This document shows, one piece after another, positions 17,001 through 24,328 of a DNA stretch of 33,000 nucleotides. A model generated the notes under the pieces. The model worked only from the letters and a program-made list of their open reading frames with translations. It had not been told where the DNA came from and searched no databases. The translations under genes were made by a program, and so were the position numbers. The stretch's first letter is position 1. Every line of letters begins with the position of its first letter. The DNA is from UBA4717 sp045577925 (lineage in GTDB: Bacteria; Bacillota; Clostridia; Oscillospirales; CAG-272): the NCBI GenBank assembly GCA_045577925.1, contig JAZNJH010000019.1, positions 1 through 33,000 of the forward strand, read 5' to 3'.

Positions 17001-17618
17001 CCGATAGCACAGATCGTTTCACAGTCGCAGTCGGACGACGATATCTCAGAGGAGATAACTCCTTATTACGAAAATTCAAGCGAGGTTATAGTAAGCGGAA
17101 TAATAAGCTCGCGCAGTATCAAGTATACGAGAAACAAGGAAAAGATGATGTTTTTAACCCTTGAGGATTCAAGCGGCGAGCTTGAGCTTATCGCTTTTCC
17201 GAAGATTCTTGAAAATTATACGCATCTGCTTGTTGTTGACAAGCCCATATCGGTTAAGGGCAAGCTTTCGATAAGAGAGGGTGAGCTTGGCAAGGTTATA
17301 ATTGATAAAATCCTGCCTCTTGCAACAAACGGTACAAAAACTTTTGAGAACTTTGGGGCAAACAAGCCTGAAAACAAAAAAACAGCCGCCACACACAAGG
17401 CTAAGCGACTGTTTTTAAGGGTAGACTCAGAACATAGCGCTAAGTACAAAAGAGCTCTTGCGCTGAGTGCAATATTTGCGGGAAACACGCCCGTTATATT
17501 CTATAACAGCAGAAAGGGAGAATACATGACGGATAACAGACTTTCTGTTGAGATAAGCGATTTTCTCATAAAGGAATACAAAGAGCTTCTCGGAGAGGAA
17601 AACGTAGTTTACAAATAA
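14061..17618 (+). CDS. dnaE: DNA polymerase III subunit alpha (DnaE)
   Basis: Replicative-type C-family polymerase; Bacillota normally carry it beside PolC. I choose the GTG at 14061 (reads MSDFVHLHLHSEYSLLDG) because GGGAG is 8 nt upstream; an in-frame GTG at 14043 is 1 nt past the ribosome binding site-poor whiA end. PHP domain at the N-terminus (HLHLHSEYS, AITDHGVMYG). The polymerase palm has PVGPGRGSGAGSLVAYL (near 363-379) and PDFDIDF (near 403-409), the catalytic Asp pair. The fingers contain GLFQLESGGM and ISLYRPGPMD. Then the helix-hairpin-helix region and an OB fold near 1009-1070 (VIVSGIISSRS...FLTLEDSSGELELIAFP). 1185 residues. The stop directly abuts the convergent BofC-like gene. 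Confidence 0.96.
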   Translation: MSDFVHLHLHSEYSLLDGACRVGDIAKTAKRHGHTAVAITDHGVMYGAVDFYNACKKEGVKPIIGCEVYVAPGSRFDKNRVNNTVGYHLVLLVKNETGYKNLIYLVTKAHTEGFYSKPRIDIELLREHSEGLIALSGCIAGYVPRLILEGDIEGAKTHALEMKALFGEDYYLEIQDHGMPEEARVLSGLRRIHEETGIPYAATGDVHYINKSDAETQAILMCIQTGSVISDGRPIGFENDEYYYKSTSEMEELFGNYEDAVANTAKIAEKCSFDFDFDSRYLPTYKPEDNSTPDEYLKRLTYEGLRKREEAGQIVYDKYDKKIYTDRIEYELGVIASMGFCEYYLVVRDFVGFAKSKNIPVGPGRGSGAGSLVAYLNYITDVDSVKYNLLFERFLNPQRVSMPDFDIDFCYNRRDEVIGYVKERYGEERVSQIIAFATLGARAAIRDVGRALGMSYSAVDAVASLIPRDPGATVRGLLDGSVSLKKDKQAGEYIRKFREAYESDFETKRLIDTTAELEGMARHTQVHAAGVVITDKPVSSYVPQALSKGAVVTQYDMDKISALGLVKFDFLALRYLTIISDAEALVKKNHPDFDIEKIALDDKKTYEFISSGNTDGLFQLESGGMKKLLIELAPKNIEDITAAISLYRPGPMDSIGEYLKNRAAPDKIEYKIPALKDILDVTCGCVIYQEQVMSICCEVAGYSLGRADIVRRMMAKKKNAEMEKERETFIKGAAERGTDEALANELFDKLVAFASYAFNKSHAVAYSLIAYRSAYLKCRYTGEYMAALLTSVLGNIAKSAEYIAESQKLGVKILAPDINESYTDFTVSDKGIRFGLAAIKNVGPAFIDSIIEERESGRFVSFEDFAARMSKRDINKRQVESLIKCGAFDSLGVYRSRLLLAYESIIDEFQTEARTNTQGQLDMFSDIALSGVKGVEIEYPDIPELELRDMLRFEKECAGLYFSGHILDGFSEHISALSSVPIAQIVSQSQSDDDISEEITPYYENSSEVIVSGIISSRSIKYTRNKEKMMFLTLEDSSGELELIAFPKILENYTHLLVVDKPISVKGKLSIREGELGKVIIDKILPLATNGTKTFENFGANKPENKKTAATHKAKRLFLRVDSEHSAKYKRALALSAIFAGNTPVIFYNSRKGEYMTDNRLSVEISDFLIKEYKELLGEENVVYK

Positions 17619-17993
17619 TCAGCTTGTATACGCTTTTACTGTGGATATAAGCTCAGACAGTGAAGCAACGTATACTCCGCTTTCAAGTGCTCGTTGTGTG
17701 TCATCTGAAAGATCACTGACGCATATGTCAAGCACCTCGATAAGGCTGAGATCGGCATAATCGCAAACGGCAATATAACCGTTTGAGCTAATGAGCATAT
17801 AAGCCGATACGGGAGCTGATGCATATACGTATTCGGGAGGATACGGTATCTCAGATCTATCGTAGGGCTTGCTTTGCGAGTAAAAGAGAACGCTCAGGGT
17901 ACAGAGCAGGGAAAAAGCGCAGACCATTATAAGAGAGGCGAAAAACGTTTTTCTTGAAACGTATTTATACATGTCGTTATACGGCTGGTTCAT
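17619..17993 (-). CDS. BofC-like C-terminal-domain protein, single-pass membrane protein
   Basis: 124 residues. An N-terminal cytosolic stretch (MNQPYNDMYKYVSRK) precedes one membrane helix (about 16-36, FFASLIMVCAFSLLCTLSVLF). The C-terminal half reads YMLISSNGYIAVCDYADLS, then IEVLDICVSDLSDDTQRAL, then ESGVYVASLSELISTV and ending KAYTS. This pattern (YxxxxxNGxIAV...VxDLxxxDxxxLexGixvxSxxEL...DYTS) is that of the short BofC C-terminal-domain proteins of Clostridia; BofC itself restrains the SpoIVB protease in Bacillus spores. AAGGTG lies about 11 nt upstream. The coding end touches the dnaE stop with no gap, and no terminator separates the two convergent genes. Function here is unknown. Confidence 0.7.
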   Translation of the reverse strand: MNQPYNDMYKYVSRKTFFASLIMVCAFSLLCTLSVLFYSQSKPYDRSEIPYPPEYVYASAPVSAYMLISSNGYIAVCDYADLSLIEVLDICVSDLSDDTQRALESGVYVASLSELISTVKAYTS

Positions 17994-18037
17994 TTTAATA
18001 ATTCACCTTTCACGGTTTTATTTATTGGGAGACACTT

Positions 18038-18763
18038 GTGGAAACTATAAAAAATGTATTTCAAATAATAACGGAGTCGTCAATGCTCGGAGCATTTGTC
18101 AATTTTATCGCAGTGCTTTTTGGTGCCGCTCTCGGGCTTTTGCTTAAGAGGGGAATACCCGACAGGATCGGCGACACGATAATGAAGGGCCTTTCGCTCT
18201 GCGTGCTCGTTATCGGTATTCAGGGAGTTATGAAAGGACAGAATTCTCTGATAATTATTCTTTCGGTTGCGATAGGCGGCCTTTTGGGTGAGCTTTTACG
18301 GCTTGACGATTTCATGATATGGCTTGGAAACTTTGTTGAAAAAAGGCTTAAGGGCAAAAACGAGGAAGGCTCTGTTGCGCGCGGCTTTGTAAGCTCAAGC
18401 TTGTTGTTCATTGTCGGTGCAATGGCAGTTGTGGGCTCGCTTCAGAGCGGCCTTTTGCACGATCACAGCACTGTGTTTGCGAAAAGCACTATCGACTGTA
18501 TATCGGCCGTGATATTTGCGTCGTCAATGGGAATAGGAGTGCTGTTTTCCGCATTTGCCGTGCTTATATATCAGGGGGCGCTCACGTTATTCGCAGGCTT
18601 TCTTGCCCCGATACTCAGCGATATAGTTATAGCCGAAATGACCGCCGCAGGCTCTGTACTTATCATTGGTCTTTCGTTTAATATGCTCGGGCTTACAAAA
18701 ATAAAGGTGGTAAACTACCTGCCCGCGATATTTCTGCCGATACTTCTTTGCATGTTCATGTAA
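18038..18763 (+). CDS. DUF554 family membrane protein (YdfK/YqgA type)
   Basis: 241-residue multi-pass membrane protein of unknown function. GTG start, GGGAG 7 nt upstream. Family features are the N-terminal FVNFIAVLFGAALGLLLKRGIP, GLSLCVLVIGIQG, SLLFIVGAMAVVGSLQSGL and the last GLSFNMLGLTKIKVVNYLPA. Six or seven hydrophobic segments are visible. It diverges from the BofC-like gene across 44 bp. No substrate can be assigned. Confidence 0.9.
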   Translation: METIKNVFQIITESSMLGAFVNFIAVLFGAALGLLLKRGIPDRIGDTIMKGLSLCVLVIGIQGVMKGQNSLIIILSVAIGGLLGELLRLDDFMIWLGNFVEKRLKGKNEEGSVARGFVSSSLLFIVGAMAVVGSLQSGLLHDHSTVFAKSTIDCISAVIFASSMGIGVLFSAFAVLIYQGALTLFAGFLAPILSDIVIAEMTAAGSVLIIGLSFNMLGLTKIKVVNYLPAIFLPILLCMFM

Positions 18764-18766
18764 TGT

Positions 18767-18797
18767 TTACGGGAGTTTGCGATGCCGTAATTTTATT
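18767..18797 (+). terminator. Weak terminator-like hairpin after the DUF554 gene
   Basis: TTACGG (18767-18772) pairs with CCGTAA (18785-18790) and is followed by TTTTATT. The 12-nt loop and 6-bp stem make it marginal. Confidence 0.4.
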
Positions 18798-18825
18798 ATC
18801 GCCAAATATTCACAAAGTATTCAAA

Positions 18826-18854
18826 AAGACAAGTTATACTTTACATAGTGTAAT
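18826..18854 (+). promoter_or_regulatory. Possible promoter for the PBP gene
   Basis: AAGACA (18826-18831), 17-bp spacer, TGTAAT (18849-18854), about 67 bp before the start codon. Four and five of six consensus matches; no better candidate was seen in the 158-bp gap. Confidence 0.35.
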
Positions 18855-18921
18855 TTGTAACATAAACAGGAATTTAATGAAAATAATAAGTAATATACTC
18901 TGAAAGGAAACGTGTTTAGAA

Positions 18922-21648
18922 ATGAGCAAGCTGCCTATTAAAACTAAAAGCTCAAAGCAAACGTCACGCACTGCCAAAAAAGTGTTCACTTATATACTCA
19001 ACACTTTTCTGACACTTATACTGATACTTTTTATAACGGGTATCATAGTCGGATGTACGTTTGCCGTATATATCAATAATTATCTTGACCCTGAAATAGA
19101 CGAGTCGCTGTTGAACGTTGGGCAGAGCCTCACTTCAAAGATATATTACTATGATTATGAGGACCGCGAATACAGGATAGGCGAGGCGGTTGAGATAGAG
19201 GACCAGCGTCTTTACGGTGCTCAGAATAATATCTGGGTCAGCTATACCGATATTCCCGAAAACCTTGTTGACGCCTTCATCTCGATAGAGGACCATCGTT
19301 TTCTTCAGCACAACGGTGTTGACTGGTACAGAACGGCGGGCGCCGTGGTGAATTTCGTCACTTCCTACACGGGACGTTACGGTGGTTCAACTATTACCCA
19401 GCAGCTTATCAAGAATCTTACCAAGGACGATGACGTTACCATACAGCGTAAGGTCCAGGAGATACTTCGTGCTCTGAACCTTGAAAAGAAAAAAGAAAAA
19501 TCCGAGATAATGGAAATGTATTTGAATACTATATTCCTTTCTCAGAACTGTAACGGAGTTCAGGCGGCGGCGTATACCTATTTCGGTAAGGACGTATCCG
19601 AGCTGACTCTCATAGAGTGTGCCGCAATAGCGAGCATTACAAATGCGCCTACGAAGTATGACCCCGTCCTCAACCCCGACAACAACAGGGAAAGACGTAA
19701 TACCGTACTTGACATGATGCTCAAGTATGAGAAAATAACGAAAGAAGAGTATGACGAGGCTTACGACAAGGAGCTTGAGCTTAATTATAAGGGACGTGCC
19801 GTAACGACGGCAAGCACGTCAAACAGCTGGTATACCGATGCGGTTATCGAAGACGTTATAGACGCGCTTGTGGAAGAATACGGATTTACAAGCGAATACG
19901 CTTCAAACCTCGTTTGGTCGGGTGGTCTTCAGATATATACGCTTATGGATCCTGAGATCCAGAAGGTCTTAGAGGAAGTATACGAAAACGAAAACAGCTT
20001 CCCAAAGGCAAACAATGCGGTACAGCCTGAATCGGCTATGACGATAATTGACCCCAAGACGGGCGACGTGCTCGCGCTTGTTGGAGGAAGGGGCGAAAAG
20101 GTCAGCAACAGAATACTCAACCGTGCAACGCAGACAACACGTTCGCCCGGATCTTCGATAAAGCCCCTGTCGGTATACGGCCCAGCACTCGAGTACGGAC
20201 TTATCACCTATGGCAGCGTTTTTGACGACGTGCCCGTAACCTTTAATTCCAAGGAATATTCCGAGGAGGCGCTCGAAGCGCTTCCTAAGGATGAGAACGG
20301 TGAGACTATATTCCCCGATCCTACTCCTTACCCGAAGAATCTGCCCTACGTTTATAACGGACTTACAACCGTGCACGATGCGCTTCGCCGCTCGGTAAAT
20401 ACCATTTCTGTAAGAATACTTGACAGGCTCGGTATCGAGGAGTCGTTTGACTTTGTTAAAAACAAGCTCCATATGGACAGCTTTATAGAGTACACAGACG
20501 TTAACGGAAGGATACTTTCGGATAAAACTGTATCTGCTCTTGCAATGGGCGGTATGACGTACGGCGTCAACGTGCTTGAAATGACAGCAGGATATCAGAT
20601 ATTTGCCAATAACGGTGTATACAACAAGCCGAGAATGTGGGATAAGGTTGTAGACAGCAAGGGCAACGTTATTCTTGAAAACAAGCCTGAAAGCGAAGTT
20701 ATCATGAGCGAGCAGAATGCTTCCATAATGGTAAAAATGCTTCAGGACGTAGTAACGAGCGGTACTGCCACAGATATCACTCTTAAAAACAAGATAAACA
20801 CGGCGGGTAAGACGGGTACTACCAATGATGACTACGACCGTTGGTTTATAGGCTTTACGCCATACTACGTTGCCGGAATATGGTTTGGATATGACATTCC
20901 TCAGTCTCTTGACAGTCTTTCATTCAGCCCCACAACAGTGCCGTGGGATAACGTGATGACAAAGCTTCACGAGGATATAATAGCCGAAGCGGCGGCAGGC
21001 GGAGAACCGATAAAGAAATTTAAGATTGCCGATGGTGTTACAACAGCAGAATATTGCCGTGATTCAGGAAAGCTTTTGACTGAAGCTTGCAGAAGTGACC
21101 CGAGAGGAAACCGCAAGGAAACGGGATATTTCACAAGCTCAACAGTTCCTACCGAATACTGCGACTGCCATATTCTCGTTGAGTACGACAGCATTACGGG
21201 CGGAGTTGTCGTTGGCGACTGCCCCGAAGAGAATATTATCAAGGTTGGCATGATACAGGCAGAGAGAAGCTTCCCGATAGAGATAACGGTTACAGATGCT
21301 CAGTACGTATATAAGCCGCTTGCCAAGGGCCTTGAGCCCGGACTCTGGTGGGGCGTTCCCTTCTTTGAAAAAGCTATACCTGAAAAAACGTACGTGGGAA
21401 CTACCAACTTGAAGGGCGGCAGGCAGTTCAACTCAGCATGCTACGAGCATTATGATGAGGCGAATTCTTCTGAGTTTGAAGATGAATCCGGCTCAGAGGA
21501 AGTAACAGACGAGCTCATAGAGCCTGATCCTGACAATGAAAAATTTGAGGACGAGGACGTGAGCGACGAAATCGAAGAAAACCGCGACGAGTCTGAAAAA
21601 GAAACACGCGATTCTCATGAAACGATGCCGCCGTGGCTCGGAGTATAA
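18922..21648 (+). CDS. Class A penicillin-binding protein (transglycosylase/transpeptidase, PBP1A-like)
   Basis: Polymerises and cross-links peptidoglycan at the outer membrane face. Residues 1-20 are basic and cytosolic, 21-50 a membrane anchor. The GT51 domain has EDHRFLQHNGVDW (123-135, catalytic Glu), GGSTITQQLIKNL (154-166) and RKVQEILRALNLEKKKEKSE. The transpeptidase domain has SSIKP (411-415, catalytic Ser411 in SxxK), SVN (491-493) and KTGTT (630-634). After about residue 835 comes an acidic tail dominated by Glu and Asp (SSEFEDESGSEEVTDE...SDEIEENRDESEKE) that ends PPWLGV. 908 residues, at the long end for the family. AAAGGA lies 12 nt upstream. A bidirectional-looking terminator follows. 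Confidence 0.95.
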   Translation: MSKLPIKTKSSKQTSRTAKKVFTYILNTFLTLILILFITGIIVGCTFAVYINNYLDPEIDESLLNVGQSLTSKIYYYDYEDREYRIGEAVEIEDQRLYGAQNNIWVSYTDIPENLVDAFISIEDHRFLQHNGVDWYRTAGAVVNFVTSYTGRYGGSTITQQLIKNLTKDDDVTIQRKVQEILRALNLEKKKEKSEIMEMYLNTIFLSQNCNGVQAAAYTYFGKDVSELTLIECAAIASITNAPTKYDPVLNPDNNRERRNTVLDMMLKYEKITKEEYDEAYDKELELNYKGRAVTTASTSNSWYTDAVIEDVIDALVEEYGFTSEYASNLVWSGGLQIYTLMDPEIQKVLEEVYENENSFPKANNAVQPESAMTIIDPKTGDVLALVGGRGEKVSNRILNRATQTTRSPGSSIKPLSVYGPALEYGLITYGSVFDDVPVTFNSKEYSEEALEALPKDENGETIFPDPTPYPKNLPYVYNGLTTVHDALRRSVNTISVRILDRLGIEESFDFVKNKLHMDSFIEYTDVNGRILSDKTVSALAMGGMTYGVNVLEMTAGYQIFANNGVYNKPRMWDKVVDSKGNVILENKPESEVIMSEQNASIMVKMLQDVVTSGTATDITLKNKINTAGKTGTTNDDYDRWFIGFTPYYVAGIWFGYDIPQSLDSLSFSPTTVPWDNVMTKLHEDIIAEAAAGGEPIKKFKIADGVTTAEYCRDSGKLLTEACRSDPRGNRKETGYFTSSTVPTEYCDCHILVEYDSITGGVVVGDCPEENIIKVGMIQAERSFPIEITVTDAQYVYKPLAKGLEPGLWWGVPFFEKAIPEKTYVGTTNLKGGRQFNSACYEHYDEANSSEFEDESGSEEVTDELIEPDPDNEKFEDEDVSDEIEENRDESEKETRDSHETMPPWLGV

Positions 21649-21661
21649 CCGAATAAATACA

Positions 21662-21695
21662 AAAATCACCTCATAGGATATTATGAGGTGATTTT
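21662..21695. terminator. Intrinsic terminator after the PBP gene
   Basis: 14-bp perfect stem AAAATCACCTCATA (21662-21675) / TATGAGGTGATTTT (21682-21695) with a 6-nt loop. A-tract and T-tract on the two sides make it potentially bidirectional. Confidence 0.85.
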
Positions 21696-21744
21696 AACGT
21701 GAAAGTTTAATCTGCAGTATGTTTTACTTTATTATTTCACGTGC

Positions 21745-21806
21745 GAAATCCATGCAAAATGGGGCCCAACCCATTTTGGCGCATTTTATGCGCTGCCAAG
21801 GATTTC
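21745..21806. repeat. Palindromic element with a three-way-junction fold in the tspO leader
   Basis: Outer stem GAAATCC (21745-21751) / GGATTTC (21800-21806). Inside are stem CAAAATGGG (21755-21763) / CCCATTTTG (21770-21778) and, directly adjoining, GCGCAT-TTT-ATGCGC (21779-21793). All three stems are perfect. An alternative longer hairpin TTGGC...GCCAA competes with the first inner stem. Likely a dispersed structured repeat of Clostridia or a leader RNA; only one copy is in the window. Confidence 0.6.
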
Positions 21807-21820
21807 ATTTTACTATTTGT

Positions 21821-21836
21821 GCCGCCTGTAGGCGGC
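21821..21836 (+). promoter_or_regulatory. GC hairpin just upstream of the tspO ribosome binding site
   Basis: GCCGCC-TGTA-GGCGGC, a 6-bp stem ending 5 nt before GGAG (21842-21845). No T-tract, so not a terminator. It could affect translation or be the end of the neighbouring repeat. Confidence 0.4.
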
Positions 21837-21851
21837 GGAATGGAGATTTAT

Positions 21852-22370
21852 ATGAAAAAATGCTCGCTTAAAAATAAACTGCTCTGCGAGATGAGCTCTT
21901 TTAATCTGAAAACGGTTCTGCTGTCAGCACTCTTATGCCTTGCTCTCGGAATAATATCAGGTCTTGTGTCGGGCGGGTTTGATTTATATGGGAGCTTGTG
22001 CCTGCCGCAAGCGGCACCGCCTGCCTTTGTATTTCCCATAATATGGAGTATTTTATACGTTCTCATAGGCGGCGCAACGGGGATTATAATATCAAACAGA
22101 GATAAGTGCTTTAAGGTTTCAAAATCAAGGGGACTTTTATATTTTTGCGTAATGTTCTTACTCAACCTTTTATGGTCGCCGATATTTTTTACAGCAGAGC
22201 TGTTCTTTGTTGCCTTGGTAGTGCTTGCAGCGATGATAATTCTCACGTTTTTCGTCATTTTGTGTTATAGTAATATAAGTTTTATAAGCGCGCTTATTAT
22301 GTTCATATATTGGCTCTGGCTTTTCTTTGCGGCGTATTTGAATCTGGCTATTATATTTCTTAATCCTTAA
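21852..22370 (+). CDS. TspO/MBR family protein (tryptophan-rich sensory protein)
   Basis: 172-residue membrane protein of the TspO/peripheral benzodiazepine receptor family, which binds porphyrins and sterol-like ligands. Start chosen at 21852 with GGAG 6 nt upstream; the frame is open back to 21741 but that stretch is the structured repeat, and ATG 21840 lies before the GGAG. Five hydrophobic segments are visible. Family motifs: LPQAAPPAFVFPIIWSILY with the W-xx-LY pattern, GGATGIII, and FLLNLLWSPIFF. It begins with a cytosolic basic MKKCSLKNK stretch longer than usual. Physiological role unknown. Confidence 0.87.
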   Translation: MKKCSLKNKLLCEMSSFNLKTVLLSALLCLALGIISGLVSGGFDLYGSLCLPQAAPPAFVFPIIWSILYVLIGGATGIIISNRDKCFKVSKSRGLLYFCVMFLLNLLWSPIFFTAELFFVALVVLAAMIILTFFVILCYSNISFISALIMFIYWLWLFFAAYLNLAIIFLNP

Positions 22371-22385
22371 AAAGTGTTAAATATA

Positions 22386-22414
22386 TTGACAAAAGGCAAA
22401 AAAAATAGTATACT
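22386..22414 (+). promoter_or_regulatory. Consensus promoter of the DUF4430 lipoprotein gene
   Basis: TTGACA (22386-22391), 17-bp spacer, TATACT (22409-22414). An A-rich spacer. Predicted start near 22421. Confidence 0.85.
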
Positions 22415-22428
22415 TTTGAAAGGAAGTC

Positions 22429-22452
22429 AAAGAGCAAAGCGGTTGCTCTTTT
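22429..22452 (+). promoter_or_regulatory. 5'-leader hairpin ahead of the DUF4430 lipoprotein gene
   Basis: AAAGAGCAA (22429-22437) / TTGCTCTTT (22443-22451) with a 5-nt loop, within about 10 nt of the predicted transcription start. A short T run sits at its base. It could protect the 5' end or act as a weak attenuator; no leader peptide is evident. Confidence 0.5.
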
Positions 22453-22500
22453 AAATCAGGAATGATGAAAATTAAAACGCTATGCAAAACGGAGGTTCGT

Positions 22501-23244
22501 ATGAAAAAAATTAAAATACTTGCTCTTATACTCGTCGTTGTACTCGCAGCTTGTTCTCTTTACTCCTGCGGTAAGGACGATACCGTAAAAGAGGGTGATA
22601 CGAAAGTAAACATTATAATCAGCTCTGATGAATACGGTGTACTTGCAGAAGGTGTTGTCGGTGTTGACGAGGGAGACAGTGTAATTAACGCCATGATTAC
22701 ATATTGCGACAGAGAGGGAATTGAGTATAAGCTCAATGACGAGATGGATACTATCGAGGCTCTCGGTTCATACAAGGAAGTTGTACGTAACAAGCTCGGA
22801 TATTATTGGCAGTATACAATTGACGGCAAGGAGCCTAAGGGTCGTGCCGGCGAAAATATTGTTACAGAGGGAAGCAAGGTAGTATATAACTATACTTATA
22901 TTCCGACAGGCGATTTTGTAACTGTAAGATTTGAAGCAGAGGGTGAGGTTATCGTTGAAGACACGGTAGTTGTATTTGACGAAGGAGATTCACTTCTCGA
23001 TTCAGCACTTGACGCGCTCAAGAGAACAGAGTATGATTACGACAAGACCGCAGACGGTAATAATCTTGATTACGTAGACGACTATACAACAAAAGTTACA
23101 CCTATTTACGATGAAATGTGGAACGTTTCTGTAAACGACAAAGAAGTTGAAGGAAATCATGACGACACCTTAGTTGCAAGCAATGATGTGATCGTGTTTA
23201 CCTTTACGAGAGTTGAAAAGGAAGTAGCAGATACACAGGCATAA
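22501..23244 (+). CDS. Lipoprotein with two tandem DUF4430-like domains
   Basis: 247 residues. GGAGG is 5 nt before the ATG at 22501; the frame opens upstream at 22462 without a ribosome binding site. Signal peptide KKIKILALILVVVL with lipobox LAAC (15-18); a second Cys in LYSC (20-23) is an alternative. The first domain (about 35-140) has VDEGDSVINAMITYC...YYWQYTIDGKEPKGRAG...GSKVVYNYTY. The second (about 145-240) repeats the plan with FDEGDSLLDSALDAL...EMWNVSVNDKEVEG...NDVIVFTFTRV. DUF4430 domains resemble the transcobalamin C-terminal fold and occur in surface proteins that may bind ligands. It has its own promoter and terminator. Ligand unknown. Confidence 0.8.
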   Translation: MKKIKILALILVVVLAACSLYSCGKDDTVKEGDTKVNIIISSDEYGVLAEGVVGVDEGDSVINAMITYCDREGIEYKLNDEMDTIEALGSYKEVVRNKLGYYWQYTIDGKEPKGRAGENIVTEGSKVVYNYTYIPTGDFVTVRFEAEGEVIVEDTVVVFDEGDSLLDSALDALKRTEYDYDKTADGNNLDYVDDYTTKVTPIYDEMWNVSVNDKEVEGNHDDTLVASNDVIVFTFTRVEKEVADTQA

Positions 23245-23249
23245 GTATA

Positions 23250-23283
23250 TTTCTCCGCCCATATTTGGGGCGGAGAAATTTTA
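23250..23283 (+). terminator. Terminator of the DUF4430 lipoprotein gene
   Basis: TTTCTCCGCCC (23250-23260) / GGGCGGAGAAA (23268-23278), 7-nt loop, followed by TTTTATTTTATAA. Strong Rho-independent terminator. Confidence 0.92.
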
Positions 23284-23305
23284 TTTTATAATATCTTATA
23301 TAAAC

Positions 23306-23334
23306 TTGACAAATATGGGAAAAATCTGTATAAT
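23306..23334 (+). promoter_or_regulatory. Perfect consensus promoter of the aldolase gene
   Basis: TTGACA (23306-23311), exactly 17 bp, TATAAT (23329-23334). Both hexamers are perfect, fitting a highly expressed glycolytic gene. Confidence 0.93.
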
Positions 23335-23364
23335 ATTCATTGGAGTAAAATGTATAAACAATAT

Positions 23365-23390
23365 ACAGGTTTTAAATTAAATTAACCTGT
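23365..23390 (+). promoter_or_regulatory. Leader hairpin in the aldolase 5' UTR
   Basis: ACAGGTT (23365-23371) / AACCTGT (23384-23390) with an AT-rich loop whose TTAA may add pairs. It lies about 25 nt before the coding start and ends before the GAAAGGG ribosome binding site. Confidence 0.45.
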
Positions 23391-23415
23391 AAGAAAGAAA
23401 GGGATGGTAGAAAAA

Positions 23416-24279
23416 ATGTTAGTATCTGCAAGAGAAATGTTATTAAAGGCTAAAGAAGGAAAGTATGCTGTTGGTCAGTTCAATATCAACAACCTTGAAT
23501 GGACTAAGGCTGTACTCCAGACGGCGCAGGAATTAAGTTCCCCTGTAATTCTCGGTGTATCCGAGGGCGCAGGCAAATATATGGGCGGATATAAGACTAT
23601 CGTTGGAATGGTAAAGGGCATGATCGAAGAACTTGGTATCACAGTACCCGTTGCGCTTCACCTCGATCACGGTAGCTATGAGCATGCATACAAGGTAATG
23701 GAAGCAGGCTTTTCATCCGTAATGTTCGACGGCTCTCACTATGCAATAGACGAGAACGTTGAAAAGACAAAGGAGATCATCAAGGTAGCTCACGAAAAGG
23801 GCATCTCTGTTGAAGCAGAGGTTGGCTCTATCGGCGGCGAAGAAGACGGTGTTGTTGGCGGCGGCGAGGTTGCAGACGTTAATGAATGCAAGATGATCGC
23901 TGATCTCGGTGTTGACATGCTTGCTGCAGGTATCGGTAACATTCACGGTAAGTACCCTGAAAACTGGGCAGGACTTCGTTTTGACGTTCTTGAAGAGATC
24001 TCAAAGGCAACGTCTCCCATGCCCCTCGTTCTTCACGGCGGTACAGGTATTCCCGAGGATATGATAAAGAAGGCGATCTCTCTTGGCGTATCCAAGATCA
24101 ACGTTAACACAGAATGCCAGCTCTCATTTGCAAAGGCAACAAGAGAGTATATCGAAGCAGGCAAGGACCTTCAGGGTAAGGGCTTTGACCCGAGAAAGCT
24201 TCTTGCAGACGGCGTTGAAGCTATCAAGGCAACAGTCAAGGAAAAGATGGAACTCTTCGGTTCTGTAAACAAGGCGTAA
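23416..24279 (+). CDS. fba: Class II fructose-1,6-bisphosphate aldolase
   Basis: Zinc-dependent aldolase cleaving fructose-1,6-bisphosphate in glycolysis. Start chosen at 23416 (MLVSAREMLLKAKEGKYAVG, 287 residues), 12 nt from GAAAGGG; an upstream in-frame ATG at 23404 directly abuts the ribosome binding site. Active-site residues: LHLDHG (81-86, catalytic Asp84 and zinc His85), EAEVGSIGGEEDG (133-145), GNIHGKY (174-180, His178), VLHGGTGIP (205-213, His207) and the phosphate loop KINVNTE. Single-gene unit with strong promoter and terminator, and codon use like the PFOR gene, pointing to high expression. Confidence 0.97.
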   Translation: MLVSAREMLLKAKEGKYAVGQFNINNLEWTKAVLQTAQELSSPVILGVSEGAGKYMGGYKTIVGMVKGMIEELGITVPVALHLDHGSYEHAYKVMEAGFSSVMFDGSHYAIDENVEKTKEIIKVAHEKGISVEAEVGSIGGEEDGVVGGGEVADVNECKMIADLGVDMLAAGIGNIHGKYPENWAGLRFDVLEEISKATSPMPLVLHGGTGIPEDMIKKAISLGVSKINVNTECQLSFAKATREYIEAGKDLQGKGFDPRKLLADGVEAIKATVKEKMELFGSVNKA

Positions 24280-24290
24280 TTATAACAGAT

Positions 24291-24325
24291 AAAACCGGCA
24301 CGGATTTTTCCGTGCTGGTTTTTGT
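24291..24325. terminator. Aldolase terminator, probably shared with the convergent pyrophosphatase gene
   Basis: AAAACCGGCACGGA (24291-24304) / TCCGTGCTGGTTTT (24309-24322) with a TTTT loop and one G-T pair, followed by T-rich sequence. On the minus strand the same stem is followed by a TTTT run, so it can serve both convergent genes. Confidence 0.88.
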
Positions 24326-24328
24326 TGT

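Noticed and set aside
21741..21851. Longer TspO reading frame from 21741
   Set aside because: It would translate the structured palindrome; the ribosome binding site at 21842-21845 fixes the start at 21852.
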